Shown here: positions 19,265 to 31,502 of the stretch, in pieces
Position numbering within the stretch: the first letter of the stretch is position 1
How the letters are laid out: each line of letters opens with the position of its first letter
Assembly (NCBI GenBank): GCA_015178975.1
Contig: WHVD01000047.1
Coordinates: 372,001 to 436,000, forward strand
DNA length: 64,000 nt
Direction: 5' to 3'
Source of the DNA: Hysterangium stoloniferum
Lineage: Eukaryota > Basidiomycota > Agaricomycetes > Hysterangiales > Hysterangiaceae
The notes under the pieces: model-generated
What the model was told of the DNA's origin: nothing
The model's database searches: none
Seen by the model: only the letters and a program-made list of their open reading frames with translations
Translations under genes and position numbers: made by a program

Positions 19265-21808
19265 GATGATATATAAGATGTCTACTACTCTCTTATAGGC
19301 ACGTGCGGTGAAGTTAAGTACAAGGCGAGAAGACGCACAAACACGACGACAAAAGAGGACCGGAGAACAGAAGCTGAATATAAAAGGGGGAACATATTAA
19401 TCTTGCCGTCACGAAATATGTGCAGGATCTGCTTGGAGAGTCGAATAAACCTTAACATACCGCGTCCGGTCCTGGCGGGGGCGCCAAGCTATATGGCCAA
19501 ATTACCGGGTCTGGAAATGTTAAATAATTTAATTCGGGCACGATCTTATTGGATTACGTAATATATCGCCTCTCATCCATCGCCAGGAAAAGGGTTGATG
19601 CCAGAGCGTAATTTCGCAGCCGAAGGAAAGAACGTCGAGCTCAAAATACGAAAACATTTTATTCTTGACAATGACGCAAGAGCATGGACAGAACCTTTTC
19701 GGAACCGACGTTGCAGAATGGAAACCATTTTCCGGACCGAATTCTAATGCAGGAGCTGATTCGAGCGGCTAAAACCGAGACAGGGCCATATACAGGTACC
19801 GCAGAGCATCACATCAATAGATAGCAACAAACCACCCCGTGACAGTGCAAAAAGGAAAATATCTTAGCCACAAGCACAAAGGCTATCCATTACCTATTCC
19901 TTTGTGTCGAAACATCCACCACCTGGTACAATGATTGGTTGCATGATGTTTGATAATTCAGCAAGTCAAGCGGAGTCACGCGGTAAAGTGAACAACCTCG
20001 GCGGTAAAGTAGGTCCACTCTGCAGAACAGCCTTTCGGGCCGCCAGCATGTCTTATGTTGCAGTATGAATGAATCTCGTGAATATTAGACGATGGATGAT
20101 AAAGCTGATCAAAGTGTCGATCATAAATAATTGTTGAAGGAAATCAGAAAGATTCGAGTGGGGTCCCCAACTTCCATATTTCCAAGTGACCCTGTTTAAT
20201 GAATTCTGGTCATGTAATATGTTGCGAGGAGTCCCTCAGATCTATCGTCCTGTGCTATCAGGGAAGCAGACCCATTCGAATGCTCGCCTCGGCTCCCGTC
20301 GAAAACGGCCACAGTCTCCCGTAAGTAATATGAATCTAAAAGTATTCGCCACAAGATTTGATGCCTGTCTAGTCGGGAAAGGGGTTTTCGCTACGACGGA
20401 GACAGAGAATCTTATACCATGCCGATCCTACGTAGTAAAGGCAATTCCGTGATGTGCGGGGTAAGCATGCCGCCTGAACTCTCATGGACGTCACAAGTGG
20501 TGAGGTGTCTGTCACACTCATCAGGGTCTTTTTAAGGCAGATTCAATCTTAGCTGAGGCTGAATAGAATTACAGGGAAGATACCAAGATATTATTTATAT
20601 GTGAAACGATCTCCCCCTTTTTTGATATCAGGCATGTCTCACACTGAGGCGGATGGTTCCATTCTCTCTCAGTCAGGCTCTCAGGACTTGCATATCAGTT
20701 AGAGGATCAAGATTCCATGAAGTCAAGGTTTCAGCTCCCAATAAGCAATTACTTGTCACAACTAATGATCAGACATATCATTTTTATCTTTCTGATAAAC
20801 GTCGTCAGCACATTAGAGACGAAGACACTAAGATTTCTGATGCCTGCAAGGTGTACACCATCCACGACTCTTCGCAAATGCTTACTTATAGTGGCGAACA
20901 ACGTTGTGAATATAAGAATGCCCTCAAGTATCTTATAATTGCATGGCCGTGGGCTGTTAAAATTAAGATTTGTATAAGAAAGTTGGCCTGGAAAGGAACA
21001 GACCGACCACGAATTGAAATCATTGAATGGATGTATTTTTTGCTTATATATTCGAAAGCAACCTCTTAACAAGAATAAATCCAGTCCCTCGTCATAAAAG
21101 CTTACCTAGAGTATTACTGTAATATGGACAGATCAGGACAGGCGAGGTATTTGTAGAATCTTGTTTTAAGCTTAATGTAAGCCACCATAGCTTCTTTCAT
21201 CGCTCTCGTGAATTAGGGTGTTCATGAAAAGTTCGGAGTATGGCTTCCTCCATTCATCAGAAGCACAGCCACCATCCGGAGGAGCCGTGGAGTCACGTTC
21301 AAGAACCTGTAAATCGAAGTTAATCTCGAGGCATTGACTGGCACAAGGTACATTGTTGGGTAATTATTTATTTTTCCCAAAACAGTCGAATTATTATTAT
21401 CTGAAAGGCCTGTTAATGTACCCGAAGCAAGATCCGCGTGCTACCTTAAAGAGGCCCCGGATTAAAGTTAAATGGTCTTTCGCTACGTGTAGCACTAAGA
21501 AAAGAGAGAAATTATTGGTGTAATATAGTGTAATGGATATAACACAAAGAAACTGAAAGGTAAAGGAACAAACAACTCAGATTAAACTGCTCAAGTTGCA
21601 ACTGTCGGTTTCAAACAAAACTTTGCCATCAGGCATCACTTCTAACTCGGGAGACAACTCCTCCTTTGTTCTCGGTGCTCATAATTTGTTGGCAACCATT
21701 TTGAGTGACTAATGAGATTTAAGCACCGCCCGATCTCAGATATATATCCCAACGGGCCGTCCTGGTCCGTCACAAAGGCGTGACCAGATCTAAACTACCA
21801 GCAACAAA
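19265..21808. other. intergenic, no supported gene
   Basis: About 2.5 kb between the Con7-like gene and Arp8. Open frames at 20186-20452 and 20653-21069 (138 codons) have no recognisable motif. The beginning probably contains the promoter and 5' exon(s) of the Con7-like gene. No repeat match within the window was seen. Confidence 0.45.
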
Positions 21809-24770
21809 TTACAAAAAAAACGAGCGTTCTTTCAATGCACGCATCCCTAGTGCATCCTGCCATGGTGTGTCAGTGATCGTCCGTTGTCTCCTCACCCTGG
21901 AGACATCACTTACCCATTCAGGTCTGGAAACCCAAAGATCCGCCACTGCGTCCATCTTCCCCAAATTAGCCCCGCCTTTCCAACATAAAACGCGGGGGTC
22001 AACATTTTGTGGGGGTGGTATGATTTGTACTTTTTCCATGTTCTGAACTAGGGGGCTAGCAATGGCTTGTAACCTTCATAGATCAACGTAAAAAGGGTTA
22101 TTATTCATGAACGATCCGGGCTTTACAAGCGAAAATGGAGGGACTTACCGACTCTCCAATGCATGTGCCATTCCTGGTATAAGGGCGGTCCCCCCTATAA
22201 CCAGGACAGCTTGGAGATACTTCCGTATTTTATCATCGCCTCCCGCGGCGCGAGCACTATTAAATATGGCAACATCGAGAGGTAGCTTACCTGCCTCAAA
22301 GGCAACATCGATCCCGAATCCACCGGGATATGCTCCAGATTGCGGCTGAACAGAACGCGGAAGCGGCGGATCTCGTACCTCTGACAGTGACAGAAAAATA
22401 TCACTCTACACGTTGGTAATTGATAGGCTGGAGAGACTTGCCTGTGACTGCGTCCGAGTGATTATGATGATCCTCTTCTGGTGGAACCGCCTGATTAGTT
22501 TCTACATCCGTGGGTGTAGAAAAGGATGTGTATATGGTTGGCCGGGGCATTGGACGATGTGGATTTCCCTGAGCTGGTTCGAAGTCACTTGCATCTAACG
22601 ATATAAACTTCGACTGTGTTCGTCCAGCAAAGGTTCCAACTTGTGGTTCAGCATTACTTGCCTGTGCCATCTGCGGCGCAACAGAAAACACTGGACGACC
22701 ATATCCCTCCTCCAAAGCAGACTCCATGACTGGGAATGTTGGAGTAATTGTCGGGATCTGAACGGGGGCAGGCGGGGCAGGAGGCGGAAGTAGGTGCTGT
22801 GTGGAAATTATCATTGCTTGAGTCTCGAATATGAGGTTTAGTGAGACGAATATAACGATACAGAAAAATATGCCTACTATTTGATCGTTGGCTTGCTCCA
22901 CGATCTCTTCCCCAACATCACGATCCCATAAGGAGTGTGTATAGCGCAACTTGCGTTCAAATTCAATCACTCTTGGTTCGAATAGGCACTAACAAACCTG
23001 AATATGTAAGGTGACTGAAGTGCTGAAAAGAATGACATACCATCGGAGCAAGAATTATCTCGTTGTAAGCGCGATATGCATATTTTTCTGTCTGCTTTCC
23101 TGGACGGCGCACTACGAAGTTGTATACGTTCATTGCAACATCCATCTTTGAAAGGCAAATCTCGGCGTTAGCTCTTCGGCCCGCTGGGATGGCAATACAA
23201 ACGAAAGGACTCCCAATGGTAAGATAAATAGACTCACCTCTGCTAACGTACATATAGTAGATTTCAGCTGTTCGATAAGTTTCCAATCATATGAACGAGA
23301 TAGATCCGCCTCCCGATAGGGAAAGCGTATATGTTTAAGCAAAGTCAACAGAAACTCGGTGATGTCATCACCACCCATTGTGAGCGATATCCTACACCAG
23401 AAAAATGGAAATTTAATCAATAAAGTCCGTGCGCACGCATCAGGCGAAACGTGAATAATCCAACCAATGGCAAAAGCTCACCGAGTGTCTGGAAGGACCA
23501 TGCCCTCGTCGACAATTGCAATGCTTGTTTTGGTAGCACCAGCGTCGATAACGCATGCATTCGATATCCCTGCACCAAAAGTAGCACTAATAGATTCCTA
23601 AACAAAAAATTTAGATGTCACGTCTTGATAAAAGAATAATACAGTTGTTCTTGAGCAAGGACTAAGCATACGGACCTGTTGTACACAGATTTGTTTAAAA
23701 CCCATTTGTACCAAGAGAATATTGGACAGCTCGCGGACATATGATCGCTCGAATAAATCTGGCACAATGAGTACGACAGAGAAGTCCTATTAAAACTGCC
23801 AGAATTAGCACGGAATTGGACGGAGGAGGGCTGATCAAGGCGTGACACATAATAATAGAATAACATGCCTTGTAATTTTCAGGTTTAATTTTCACCATTT
23901 CACGCAGCACGGATCTCCATATGGTTTCAACGTCATTCAGAAGCGCTTGTGCCCCTACTTGTGCATAGGCCGCTGAATTGAAGCGACTTCCATGGAATGG
24001 CCATCTAATTGTATAGTTCATTGTGTGCGCATCGGCTAACCTTAGAGCCTAATTGCCACAAGACAAAGAAGACATCAGCAAATTTTCATCAAGTAAAGGG
24101 TGGGAAATGACACTAGCCTTTTCGCCGACATACACATCATTGGTAGAGTTACCCTCTATCCATTCAATTCGAGAGGGATCGTTATGATCGGCAATTATCT
24201 CATGCTGTACTTGTTCATTGAATGATGTGCAAATTTCTGTAGCATTGGGAATAATCTGAAGTTTATAAAATACCATACGATCTCGTAGAGAGGAGGCTAT
24301 AGGCGATTTCTTTGGATCAATCTGAACGTTACCATCAAATAATTTCATATTTTATCTGTCGTGATGACGTACTGGATTCCATGACTCCTGGAGGTCGACA
24401 TCCATAGCACCAGTCTCGGCAGTTAAATCAATGACTTCTTTCTCTTTTTCAACCATTGGCCTTGAGATACAAGACACATGCACAGGAGGTGGCACAGTCA
24501 CTTTGGATTTTCGGGCAATGACATTGGGAACTGCAATCGGAAATACATCTGAAGCACGCCCAATGCGTAGAAATCGCGACCCCGGGTGAATTACAATCAC
24601 GTTAGACCCCCGGCGGCCCTAAACAAGTTCGGTGGTGAAATTCTAGCTGAAGCAGTGTGTTCGCTCACTTCTGGTGCTTCTGCTGGTTTCGACCTCAAGC
24701 TCTTATTTCTGCCCCATAGTGTTTGCTCCTCAGATTTTAGGTACTGTGAGCCACCTTGTTTTTGATTCAT
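21809..24770 (-). CDS. ARP8: actin-related protein 8 (INO80 chromatin-remodelling subunit)
   Basis: A multi-exon minus-strand gene of roughly ten exons with introns near 50-63 nt. ATG at 24768-24770; intron 1 about 24619-24668, intron 2 about 24322-24372. Diagnostic blocks in order: VIVIHPGSRFLRIGRASDVFP, RMVFYKLQIIPNAT, YTIRWPFHGSRFN, DFSVVLIVPDLFERSYVREL, GFKQICVQQ, ISNACVIDAGATKTSIA, LTMGGDDITEFL, NFVVRRPGKQTEKYAYRAY, SGAYPGGFGIDVAFEAG, ARAAGGDDKIRKYLQAVLVI, and PGMAHALESR. The last exon ends WVSRPEW then an in-frame 57-nt intron and DALGMRALKERSFFL. A variable Pro-rich insert (about 22450-22800) is usual for Arp8. It binds nucleosomes and actin in the nucleus. No break seen, so likely functional. 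Confidence 0.93.
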
Positions 24771-25462
24771 TCTATAGAGATTAGTTTAATTAAAAGTTCA
24801 GTTGATCTATACATACTGAGGGGGTATGTTGTACAGCGTGAATCGCATGGGCACTTCATCTCTCTTCGCATGGGGAACGCCTCTCGGCATCTTGACTATA
24901 AGATAGGGAAGTCTAAAATTCTCTTCTAAAGCTCAGAAAGCTGCTGTGTACGATCTATGACGGAATATAACAGCTTAACAGCTCAGCTCTCTGTTGGATG
25001 ATTCAATTGATACTTGTGAAGTGTGGGTGCTTGCAGTTGTCGATTTCAAACTCAGCCAACTTTACTATTCTGAAAAAAGTAAATGTATTTTCCACATGAG
25101 GACATTACAGTGATGCCATTGATCAATTAAAGAATGCCAGCTTCCAAACCAGAACAACTTTGAGTCCTTCTCGAGCTGACACAAATGTATCTCTTATTTT
25201 AGAAAAATTCGAAGCCCGCAGCCCACTGAAAGTTTCTATAGGCGGAACATGCACGGGAAAGATCGAGAGCCGTATCTACTAATACAATACTGTGCTTCCT
25301 CCAGCTACTCCTTGAGAACCTTGCCTAACACATACATAGCTGTGGCAGATCTCCGCCACAAATGGTTGAAGTGAAGAATAGACAACTGTTAAAACCGGCC
25401 ACATCATATAATTTGATGAATGTATTATGACGACTTGACATCGCTGCAGTGCCCAACCAGTT
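24771..25462. other. intergenic between ARP8 and nitronate monooxygenase
   Basis: About 690 bp upstream of ARP8 and downstream of the next gene; both are transcribed leftward. It should contain the ARP8 promoter. No open frame or repeat could be supported. Confidence 0.5.
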
Positions 25463-26710
25463 TCAATCAACAATGCCTTTAACAGCACTGATGCGTGCTA
25501 TTATTTCGCCTTGGATTGTTCTGCTAAGTGACTTAAGTTGTTTTCAGTGTAAGCGACGAAACGACGGTATGCCTGAATGTTCTCGAACTTACCGCAGCAT
25601 CGACAAGTTCGTTAACCAGGCTCACCGAGGACCCAGACCATACCACCGCGCGTGAAGGATCATCGTTTCTCACACTTTCGTCAAAGAGCCTCCTCCGCTC
25701 TTCAATCCCCAAGCCGTTTTGTTCATCGTCAAGCGTTTTATTGGGAATAGCTCTCCCATCTATCCCAGCTGGCCAACCAGTTGTTCCTCGTACGTCATCG
25801 AAGACAGTCGTACGGACGGAAACTTTCCCAGAAATAACGGCACTCTTTTGTCCATTTGAGTAGGTGCTTTCTGGGGTGGCTAGAAATCTAGTACCCATGG
25901 CGGCTCCAGAGGCTCCCAGAACCAGCATAGCAGCCACTTGCGATCCGGTTGAAAGGCCTCCCGCAGCGACCAGAGGAGGCGAGTGTGGTATCGATTGCGT
26001 GATCAGGGGAAGGAGAGTCATGAGTGGGAGCGCTTGGCTATGTCCATGACCGCCTGCTTCGATGCCTTGAATTATTTGCGTTGAGCAAGCGATGTATACA
26101 ACGACCAATCTCTGTTCCCACCTTGTACTACTAAAACGTCTGCTTTCCATCCATTGACAGCTTGCTCCGCTTCCGCTACAGAACTGACAAGGATCCATAC
26201 AAGGGTTTTGTGTGGCACCTGTCGCTCTTCGTCATATTTACGGATATAGTCGACCCATTTACCCAATTCGGGACCGAAGGAGAGCCATATACATTTCACC
26301 TTTCGTTCAAGAGCGTTCCGTAAATTTTGCACGGTGTCCCCTCCCTTATCAAGTAGCCATCCGAGGTAGCCAGCACCAATATTGAGAGAGGCTGCGGGAG
26401 ATGTAGAAAGGAGAATGCTCGCTTTGTCCAGCTCTCTCGAGAATGAGGCACTGTCGCCATAACCTGTATCGTGGTTTCAATGAGACTGACGTGGAATAAG
26501 TACAATTTGCGAACCAGAAGCAATAAATCCAAATCCACCTCCCAAGGTTACTTGAGCAGCAAGAGCACCTCCAGATGCACCTGCCATTGGTGGCGACACA
26601 ACCGGTGACTCGATTTCTCATCAGGCTCGTAAGTATTCACTGTGTAGTTCATCGGGGGAAAACAAGGCTTTACCGAGAAGGTCAGTTAAAGCCGTGTGTA
26701 TGCGTTGCAT
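25463..26710 (-). CDS. nitronate monooxygenase (2-nitropropane dioxygenase family)
   Basis: A minus-strand gene starting at ATG 26708-26710 (MQRIHTALTDLL), with a first intron of about 55 nt and the next exon reading SPVVSPPMAGASGGALAAQV and GGGFGFIASG. Further blocks: WLLDKGGDTVQN, VKCIWLSFGPELGKWVDYI, a FMN-phosphate loop GIEAGGHG, AAGGLSTGSQVAAMLVLGA and GTRFLATPES, then GWPAGIDGR. The final intron (donor after VDAA) leads to a short last exon ending AVKGIVD at 25463. These are the hallmarks of FMN-dependent TIM-barrel enzymes that oxidise nitronates to carbonyl compounds, a detoxification role in fungi. Exact internal splice sites near 26100 and 26470 are uncertain. No inactivating change seen. 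Confidence 0.9.
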
Positions 26711-28253
26711 TTTACAGAGCCTGAGAGATTTTACGCACTTGTTAAGAATGATCTGTGCCAAATGCAATCGACTATTATATGAAATATGAGATATGAGCTG
26801 ACAAATGGATTTATAATATAGGATATAGTACTTAGTAAGTACTTGTCTATGACAGTCAACCGGCACTACCCGTTAACCGGATAAGGGGTGTAGAATCGAA
26901 AGGAGCGCAATAACAACATCAGCTCATATGATTATAAGTTTTATGAAAGCTCTCGACTGACTCGTGATACTACCCGATGATGAATTCATGAAGCCTTCAA
27001 CTTGAATGCTTCCGAAGTCCTCCGAGTGAAGTGAGTAGCTTGTTCTGTATTGGAAGTAGCAGCTGTGTTGATTTTTGTTATGTAGATTCTTTAACCTTAA
27101 AACACTGAAAGATGAATAACTCTAAATATCAATGTTTAAAAAAGGAGGAGATTAATAATGGCTAAGGTAGGTACGCTGAAATTCGCCAAGGCCTTATGTT
27201 GGATAAGTACTTACCGAGACCTTGTTCCCAGACAGGGCATACATTCCGTTATCAGCTTCGTGACAAACGAAGCCTCCAAAGTTGGCTATATATAAATCAC
27301 TTTATTACCAACGTGCCGAATTGACGGACGAACACATCGTTCCAAATTAACCAGCTCCTCTCACCAGCCTCTCACAGCCACTGATTCTGGTTCCGTATCT
27401 GTCAAAAGTGGACTGTGCGACCAGAGACAGTCGTTTGACTGGCTTGATGGTCACGTAGTGAATAGACACATGCTTGTTTGAGTTTGCAACGGGTACCGGT
27501 GTTTGTCAAGAAATATCAATCTGAGTTTTTGAGACGCAGATGGCGGCGAGTGTCGCAATTCATGGCGGGTTCTTCAGGCTACTGTCTCGCCGGTGTCGTG
27601 ATCAACAACCTGCACCTACAAACGCCGAGTCGCCAAACAACCACATTCAATAAACTACACAACTTAATCCACATGATCAGTTTTTCTTAGACGAAATCCG
27701 CTGAAGCGTACGGCCTGCTTTTACTACCCTAATCGCTACTGCCTAACTTCTCATCTAAGAGTGTACATTTTGATTGGCACTGTATGCTGAGGTTTTTTAC
27801 CACATGTGGTTAATCTTTTATATTATCACTACACCTGGTGGGTAAGCATAAGCCAAATGCACTGCAATTCAGCCTTCTGGTTTTGCTGTGGTCAATTTTT
27901 GGTTTGTAAATAGATGAAGTGATGTATTGTCAATCCATGCTGTCTCTCTAAAGTTGATCAGATGGAAATATTGACCAATTGGGCTTTTCTCTTTCTATTA
28001 GGATGAAAAAGGGGGCTGGATGTGATGCAGTAAAAGTGTGGAAGCTTAGACACAGACACAGACATGCATGGGTGATGAGGATTCATCAATGTTACAGCTG
28101 TTTGCATAATATAAGGTACATGCTAGAATACCCGGAAATATTGCATGAAAATTGCAAACCTCATGGCTGCTTCAAATGTTGACTGATCACATTTTTTCCA
28201 AACTTGGAGTCCATTTAACCTTGTGAACTCATCTGTGAGCCAACTGCTGCACC
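26711..28253. other. no supported gene
   Basis: From 26711 to about 27700 the sequence is low-copy with normal CpG, then grades into CpG-poor, repeat-like sequence. Short open frames (27478-27690, 27979-28182) lack any motif. I saw no tRNA-like cloverleaf. Confidence 0.45.
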
Positions 28254-28613
28254 TGTTAGGATTGAGAATTCTGCCAGGCCGATGATAATACTTCTCTCTG
28301 TTGTCTAGGGTGATCCATCACCTGGACTCCATTTGGATATTCTGGACCCTCTAGACACTTGAAAATCTCTTGTTCCAATCTGCCTCTGAGTCTGTTTGAT
28401 ATTCATTCATTCATTTGCTTGTTGTGTCCCCTGTACTTGTTCCTATTCCATCTCAATCCTTATTCCTAGTATGGTCTACCCTGTATCATTCTTGTTCACC
28501 CACTTTGTCTTTTGTCTTGCCATATTAGTAGTGCAATAATCATTCTGTCTCTATACATGTGGTCTAGGATTTATTTGTACTTCAATTCAATCAGAATATT
28601 GACTTAGTGTTAC
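28254..28613 (+). repeat. old gypsy-type LTR, unclassified
   Basis: It starts TGTTAGGATTGAG and contains CAATCAGAATATTGACTTAG near 28596, the motif seen at the transcript-start region of families A, C and D. CpG-poor. Cut at about 28613 by an inverted family A LTR. Confidence 0.5.
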
Positions 28614-28858
28614 TGTAAGTTCTGTGTCAGGACTTATTCTGGGACTATTGGGAAATAACTGGGAACTCAGATACTTCTGGGTTAGGTCAGGACTTGGCTT
28701 CAGCTTATGTACTGTGCCACTATGCAAATGCTCAGATGTCCTTAATTTCAGAGGACTGATAAGTGTTGGAGAGCTTATGGATATTGTTAGGATCCTGTCA
28801 TTTTAGACCTCCACAACCTGTTTTAGACTCAAAACCCCTCATCATCTCACTGTTGGAA

Positions 28859-29309
28859 TGTCACAACCATCACAAGTCACAACATTGTCACAAACAATCA
28901 AGGGTAATATTTGACAACTCTTCGATGCATCGAATTCGACTCGACAAACCCGAACATTATTCAACAACATTGAATCTCTTTCGACATGTCTCATTTCGAC
29001 ATGTCTCATTTCGACATCATGTATGATTTCATTATTATGTAGTTCATAACATAGTCATAATGATACGAAGAAAAGCATAAAAGGGGCTACAAAAAGAGCG
29101 AGGGAAGTCAGTCGAAATATCTGTATATTAGTGATATTAGTAATCTATCTTGTTGCAACTTCTTCGACAAATACTTCCATGAGTTCTTGCGACTAGTAAT
29201 AGCCTCTTACTTCATCGACAGGGTGAATATATACTTTGTCGAACGAGGCTTTCGAATTCGATTAGTAGAATATTATTCAACTTTATTGAAGAATAATCAA
29301 TCTGTGACA
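28859..29309 (-). repeat. family F solo LTR-like element
   Basis: 451 bp, TGTCAC..GTGACA ends, target duplication TGGAA (28854-28858 and 29310-29314). AT-rich with many TCGA motifs. It matches the element at 35158-35587 in inverse. It could be a solo LTR or a non-autonomous DNA element; the 5-bp duplication and TG..CA ends favour an LTR. Confidence 0.8.
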
Positions 29310-29822
29310 TGGAACCCCTGCCCAAGCTATCACCACTCATGGTGCCCCTGATACTTGTTTTGTTATAGTGGTTGACTTTCTAGCATTCCATTCCATCTCC
29401 ATCCCATTTTACTCTCCCATCACTGTCTCCCTCTTACATGTCTCACTTGCCATCTCTAATAATGCTTAGCATATTACATTTAGTCTCCCCCACCTTGTCA
29501 TCAACTTCTCATAATCCATTTTCACCCTTCGCTTCCTTGATTGGCCCTCTGGTCATCCATCTCATGGTAGTATATAATCTTCTTCATATATGCTACGGTT
29601 CTTTAGTTTGAAAATCGACTTAGATTACCCTCTACTAGTTTTCAGTCTCATTCTCCCTTTCTCCATACTCCTGAAGATGTTCTCAGCAAGCTGCAAACTC
29701 TTACCATACTGTACAACTCTTAGTATTTTGGCCCCCCAGTTGATTGAGCTAAGTGTTGACTTCATCTCTATTGTACTATTTGCTTTGTTTGAATACCAGA
29801 GCACCCTAACAGTTTGTATGAA

Positions 29823-29845
29823 GGCACAACACATAAGTTGAAGCC
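29823..29845 (+). promoter_or_regulatory. conserved U5 hairpin, family C copy with compensatory change
   Basis: Same architecture as in the other families, but the inner arms are CAAC and GTTG rather than CAGC and GCTG, so pairing is kept by a change on both sides. The outer arms GGC/GCC and ACATAA loop are retained. Confidence 0.65.
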
Positions 29846-29848
29846 AAG

Positions 29849-30323
29849 TGTGAGGAGTATGCTTTTACCACAGTTTCATTGTGGTAAAACACTCCTTTTA
29901 TTTTATTTATATTTTACACATTCTATTCATATTTATCTATCATTTATATTCTTCGAATATTCCATCATTTCATTAGTTCAAAGCATTGTGCATACTTGTG
30001 GGTGCACTCGGCACCAATTAGAACTCAGACACACTTTTACCCAAGAACCACCACTTGTAAGACATAAACTAGGTCTACTACGAGCGGTGATCAGGGTAAC
30101 ATGTCAGCTACTATATAGGTAGCAATATCTGAACTATCTAACACTTCTGGCCTCGAACTGTAACAGTCGAGGCCTCCACTCGATCCATCACACACTTTGA
30201 CTACTGCATCATCTTGTGTTCTCTCTCTCACTGTCTCTTATATTGCACCGAATAGGTCAATATTCTTCCTTTCTACTCATTTCTTCGTATATAGAATGGT
30301 CAGAACTTATACCACTCTTCACA
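29849..30323 (+). repeat. family G solo LTR
   Basis: 475 bp, TGTGAGG..TTCACA. Flanked by CCAAG at 29844-29848 and 30324-30328. It resembles no other LTR in the window and lacks the U5 hairpin. Possibly copia-type, by the presence of a different terminal sequence only. Confidence 0.8.
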
Positions 30324-30328
30324 CCAAG

Positions 30329-31401
30329 TGTCAGGAACTGGAAAACCCACTGGCCTCTGGGCCCCCGGACCCTGTCCTACATGCTCCTGACCCTCTATAT
30401 TGTATAGTTACAACCGGAGTTCCTGCTGGAGCCCGCACGTCAACTTGTTTATGCCTGACTCTCTGTATGCACCCACCTGTCTGCACCTAACCCTCTGTGT
30501 CTCATACACCAGTCCTCAGACTCCACCGGACTCCGGACTCCACTCTATGTACACCCAACACTCTGTGTCTTATGTACCAGTCACCGGACTCTGACCGGAC
30601 TCCTGGAACCCATCTAACAGAGCATAGAACCCCGCTCCTGTTATGATCTGTCTCTGCATCTCACACACCAGTCATCAGAAAACCCACCAGACTCCATTGG
30701 ACCTCCTGCACATCAAACCTGTCTATACCCGACACTATCTTGTGCACCAAGTCACCAGAATCTGACCGGACTTCCGGAACCCCTCTAACTGAGCCCCGCT
30801 CCAGTTATGGTTAAATGACCTGTCATGATTTGTTCTCCGCTCCTGTTCCGTTCCATCCCTAATTCCCAGTTTAGTATTTACTTGTTTTGTTTTATGTTTA
30901 ATAGTTCTGCCTCTCATTAATACCGGATTTGGTATTATTACATTTCACAGTCTATATAAGTCTGCTATATTCATGTACTTAGAATCCAGTTTCAATCTTG
31001 AACTAGTTTTCCCCTGAACAAGTTTGACCCTTGAACAAGTTTCCCTTCGATCCCAGTCTCTAGTCCTCTTGTCTGTCTGCATGCTCCATTCCCGGAACTC
31101 CCATGGGAACTCCAGAATCTATATCTCCTTGCATGCATTCTGTCAGTTCGAAATATGGATGCCCGAATGAGTGTATGAGGGCGCAGCCTATAAGCTGAAG
31201 CCAAGTCCATCTCAGTCATACCCATTCTCTGGTAACTATTCTGATACAACACTCCCTTGTACTACTAATATTCCCGGAAACTCCCCAGACCTATTACCCG
31301 GGGAGTCCATGGGACTATTACCTGGAAAGTGTGTGTTCGAAATATAGTTACTGGAGAAACCTCCGTGGGACTATCCGTGGAGCTTTGTTCGGAACTTAAC
31401 A
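30329..31401 (+). repeat. family B solo LTR, full length
   Basis: 1073 bp, TGTCAGG..CTTAACA, flanked by CCAAG at 30324-30328 and 31402-31406. It is the reference for the intact family B LTR: TATA about 30954, self-primer AGTTTCAATCT at 30988-30998, hairpin at 31180-31202. Confidence 0.88.
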
Positions 31402-31502
31402 CCAAGCTCCACTGTGATTATAGAGTCAGATCTCCTGACTAGTACAATCTCTATTGTCAGCCCCCCAATTAGCTTATTTCATATCATTGGACCCTCAACT
31501 TA

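Noticed and set aside
20653..21069. 138-codon frame as a host gene
   Set aside because: No motif, no splice support, and an antisense frame of similar length covers the same region.
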